Program-made: the position numbers and the translations under genes
Part shown: positions 45,784 through 48,713 of the stretch, piece after piece
Layout of the letters: every line of letters starts with the position of its first letter
Numbering within the stretch: the stretch's first letter is position 1
The notes under the pieces: model-generated
Databases searched by the model: none
Told to the model about the DNA's origin: nothing
The model's input: the letters and a program-made list of their open reading frames with translations, nothing else
Source of the DNA: Obelidium mucronatum
Taxonomy: Eukaryota; Chytridiomycota; Chytridiomycetes; Chytridiales; Chytriomycetaceae
Assembly: GCA_025765595.1 (NCBI GenBank)
Contig: JAIVFH010000215.1
Location: forward strand, 1 to 48,713
Length of the DNA: 48,713 bases
Direction of reading: 5' to 3'

Positions 45784-47605
45784 GAGTGAGGTTGCCATTC
45801 CAACCAAAAAATTGCCATTCCAACCACCCCCCAAAAATGTTCGAAACATTGTCACAAACACATCTTCCACACTACACCCTTGCAAACTTCAATACATATG
45901 TATTTTTATTCGCTTTTTCTCTCAAACAAAGTTTTATAAGATTGTCATTAGTAATAAAGAAGATAGACTTCAGTTCCTCCACTCACTCATTGTGACCCAA
46001 AACATGTTGATCAAAGGCGTTCTGCCACCCACGCTTGTGTGCAGGGCATATGCGATACTTATCACAGATGCTGCAGTTGAGCCAAGCCGCGCTTGATCGC
46101 CAGATCTTGGTGCAGCGTTGGTTTTCTGTTTCTCCACGACAGGTTTTCGCATCTTTGGCAGCCAATTTGGTTGCTCCCACCCTCTCTTGACGTGTCTTTC
46201 GATTCTCCTTCTTTTCTTTTGACACTTTTTGCTTTGATTCCTTGGCTTCAACGGCTGCTTGCTGTTCCTGGTGGAGTTGGTCTTTACAACTGATTCGCCC
46301 TTTGCTGCAACTTTCTTCACTGATGGAGCTGTTCCCATAGTCTTGAAGACCTCGAGGAACTTGGCGACCTCAGGATTGCGGGCATTGGCAAGAGTGGAAG
46401 GGTGGCCAATGTTGAGTGACGCATTTTCCAGGATTTTTTCTTTAGACCAGGGAAAGATGCCCGTAGACTTGAAAGCAGATCGGATCCATTCAGGCAGAAT
46501 TGAGTTTCGAGCTTCCAGAGTGATTGGAACCAGTTCTTCCCCGAGGGATGCAAGGTTACAGATCCGAAAGCTCCGTTTCTGTTGGAATAGGCGTACAATT
46601 GTCCGCGTTAAATTCGCGAAAATCACCTCATCCAGAGGCTGCAAGAAGTGTGTAGTGTTTGCAGGTAGGAAGAAGCCGTTGATGCCAAGCTTGAGGCAGT
46701 GGTCAAGGGTGTCAGCGGTCCTGTGGACGCCAAGGTTGTCCAGCAAAAGAACAGGCGTCAAACCTGGGTGCAAAATCTCCCAACGAGCTTTAAACTCCGA
46801 AAGAACAGGTAACCATTGCTCCTCGCTCAAGAAACCAGTTTTGCTGAACACAATCTTGCATGGTACTGAGCCTCTGGCGTTGGCTGTGGTCTCTGGGTCT
46901 TGAATCTCGAGTTTTCCGAATTTGGTTGGAAGGACAAGAATGTCCAAAACTCGCTCTCCTGACGCTGTCACGAATGGAATGAAGCTGGCAACTCCAGGCT
47001 TCAAACTGCTCCACCCATTTGGCGATCTCCTCTTTGGTAAGCGGATCTGTTCGTGCCTTGCTTATAGCTTTTGTAGTTCGGAGGCGAACTAGATCTGAAT
47101 GGCGCTTGATGAACTTGGGATACCATGCCTTTGCCGACCATGTTGAACCAGGATTCTTGGCATGATTGTACTCAGTGACCAACGCTATGAAGTCTGTGCG
47201 AGCCATTGGACAGTGGCAGATCGATCTTGCCTCAAGAAAGGCTGTGAACATTTGTTCCTCGCCATCTGAGAAGCGCTGGTTGCCGTGGGAATGTCCCTCA
47301 TTCTTGTCCATGCGTCTGTAGATGGATCGAACTGCCTCTTGATTGATCTTGAGGTTTGCAGCGACGGTTTGGGATGCCTTCTTGATGGAATGGTTGTTGT
47401 TCACCAAGTTGGTGACATCGGCAAAAACTTGCTTGCGCACAGAGCTATTCTGCTGGGCTGGAGCCTTGGTATACTTTGGAATCTTCATTTGATGTGTGCA
47501 AAATTTGGAGGCGTTATGAATAAAGACTGTTGATTTATTTGGATTTGAACTTTTTCGGAGCATGGTCTGATTAGCAATTTTTTGGTTGGATTGGCAATTT
47601 CACTC
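45784..47605 (-). mobile_element. DDE/CENP-B-like DNA transposon inserted in the KDZ-like gene
   Basis: Terminal inverted repeats of about 32 bp start GAGTGA..TTGCCA.TCCAACC at both ends. A 3-bp target duplication AAT (45781-45783 and 47606-47608) flanks it, and removing the element plus one AAT restores the uninterrupted left-arm sequence. The left end carries a second 20-bp copy of the TTGCCATTCCAACC motif. Confidence 0.85.
45970..47563 (-). pseudogene. Transposase, pogo/Jerky-like (CENP-B HTH plus DDE_1)
   Basis: The N-terminal part (47563 to about 47000) has a helix-turn-helix pair including WYPKFIKRHSDLVRLRT, typical of CENP-B-type DNA-binding domains. The C-terminal part (47004-45970) has DDE motifs LLLDNLGVHRTAD (second Asp) and NTTHFLQPLDEVIF (third Asp). 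The two parts are in different frames, joined near 46990-47004. The region that normally carries the first catalytic Asp is missing between KWVEQFEAW and PGVASFIPFVTASG. This looks like an internal deletion, so it is not active. Confidence 0.8.
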
Positions 47606-47949
47606 AATTACCCCAAATGTACCTATCATCCTGTCAGCTCCGTTTACATACTGCATCAAGTGTCGGAGCCATCTAAAGATTGGGAGATGGCAAGAAGTCA
47701 CAATCTTGGATGCAGATTCAGCCAAACAAGGTCTTCTATACAAATCCAGCTGTGTGAATTTGAGCTGCAGTATTCAGTTGTACGATGTTGATTCAGTGTC
47801 AAAGGTTAGCAATGGAAACAGCACCATAGAACATTACCCAATGAAGACAATCAGAAATCAAAAAAATCATTGGAATCAATTCTAAATACTACATGACTGT
47901 TGCATTTGCGAATTTGTGGCTGAAGAATGTGCCGTCTGTAATACTGTAA

Positions 47950-48155
47950 GTGTTGGTCCTACTAGCACTCCTAATAGCGATCCTAATAGCACTCCTAATT
48001 GCTCTCCGATTCGCGCTCCGATTCGCGCTCCTAATCGCGCTCCTAATAGCGTTCCGATTCGGAAGCAAATCGGAAGCAAATCGGAGAGCAATTAGGAGCG
48101 CGATTAGGAGCGCGAATCAGAGCGCGATTAGGAAGTCTAATTGGGTGCAATTAGT
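47950..48155. repeat. Intronic 12-bp minisatellite, fold-back, right KDZ copy
   Basis: The first half reads CTCCTAATAGC-like and the second half reads GGAGCGCGATTA-like, with the turn at about 48060. It occupies the intron 47946-48196, equivalent to the array at 35620-35858. Confidence 0.85.
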
Positions 48156-48713
48156 AGTGTTTGTTGCTTGTCATTTACTGACAGACTATTCCTTAGATGT
48201 AAAATGTATACTCTGCAGGAATGCATACCATTCAGCATTTCCTTCTGTTTCATCAGATACTGAACAGTATTCAGGGATTCCCTCAGCTGGATCATCATCT
48301 ATTTTCAAGCGGGCGTATTACTTGTACCAGATGCTCCTATTGCAAGAGTACATTCAGGATCCAGCAGTTCAGAGGCGCTTCAAGCAGCTCATGAAGATTT
48401 TGATTATTGCTGCTTCCAACCATCTTGGGGGGAGAAGGGCAGACGGCTGTTTCCGTATTCCCTACATCTTGGAGAGTACTCAAGCAATCAAGTGTCTGAT
48501 AATGTAGAAGATTTGCGGTTGGCAATGAAGGAATATGTGGAGTGGATGAATGCGCACTTTGCAGTAAAATGGAAACATTCATGTGGAGAATGTCATGTTG
48601 TTGATAGCAAAGGCCAGGAGTATAGTGCGGCAGTGATGGATGGAAAAGTGAGGGGCACTTGCTGTGCAGAGTGATTGGATGCAATTTGGACATCATTGGG
48701 ATCAATACAAAAT

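Larger units (their letters stand above)
42641..48473. mobile_element. Right arm of the giant inverted repeat
   Basis: This is the inverted copy of 35304-40253. It contains the companion gene (minus), the KDZ-like gene (plus) and an inserted DDE transposon at 45784-47605. Beyond 48473 the KDZ-like frame continues to the window end, where the left copy has no match. Confidence 0.8.
45560..48713 (+). pseudogene. KDZ-like transposase with CxC clusters, right copy
   Basis: It starts MKIPASHVKMGAQ at 45560. Breaks: TAG at 45608-45610 (Gln in the left copy), an 1.82-kb transposon after 45783, an extra A near 47860, and +1/-1 changes at about 48218 and 48365. Exon 2 starts at 48197 after a 251-bp minisatellite intron. 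It reaches further than the left copy, with a second cysteine cluster HSCGECHVVDSKG followed by DGKVRGTCCAE, closely matching the pattern of CxC domains preceding KDZ catalytic domains. A TGA follows at 48672, and the catalytic domain would lie beyond the window. Confidence 0.65.

Overview
The window is eukaryotic and most likely from an early-diverging, chytrid-like fungus. The evidence is short introns of about 50-90 bp (often with poly-T before the acceptor), intron-less divergent histone H3 and H4 genes, a fungal-type mitochondrial 5-aminolevulinate synthase, KTI12, a PARP2-type enzyme, a dynamin-like GTPase, transmembrane SH3 proteins and a KDZ-type transposon. The taxon is an inference. 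Exon borders were placed by eye from reading frame and GT/AG. For most genes the summed exon lengths divide by three, which supports the models.

Positions 1-28,100 are a compact host region. In order they hold two tandem paralogous SH3 membrane proteins, KTI12, an array of short hairpins, a small unknown gene and a very large disordered protein. A roughly 2.4 kb stretch without a convincing protein gene follows, with one TATA promoter and a possible structured RNA. Then come the H3/H4 pair, tRNA-Pro, a small unknown gene, ALA synthase, an unknown gene convergent with a Rossmann-fold protein, a 1.17 kb element with GC-rich inverted ends, a dynamin-like gene, a second tRNA-Pro and PARP.

Positions 28,293-33,740 are a decayed Ty1/copia retrotransposon. 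Its 5' LTR, half-tRNA primer site, gag, protease, integrase, RT and RNase H remnants and polypurine tract are recognisable. Its 3' LTR is cut short by another repeat. Positions 33,740-35,300 are AT-rich with tandem and hairpin repeats.

Positions 35,304-48,713 are the most unusual part: a giant imperfect palindrome. Two degenerate copies of one mobile element face each other. Each copy has a KDZ-like gene with cysteine-cluster domains and, 24 bp away and divergently oriented, a multi-exon companion gene of unknown function. Introns of both genes carry 12-bp minisatellites, some of which fold back on themselves. The left copy also carries a retroposon tail flanked by a roughly 0.8 kb duplication. 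The right copy is interrupted by a DDE/CENP-B-like transposon with 3-bp target duplications. The palindrome centre holds a fragment encoding a charged coiled-coil protein.
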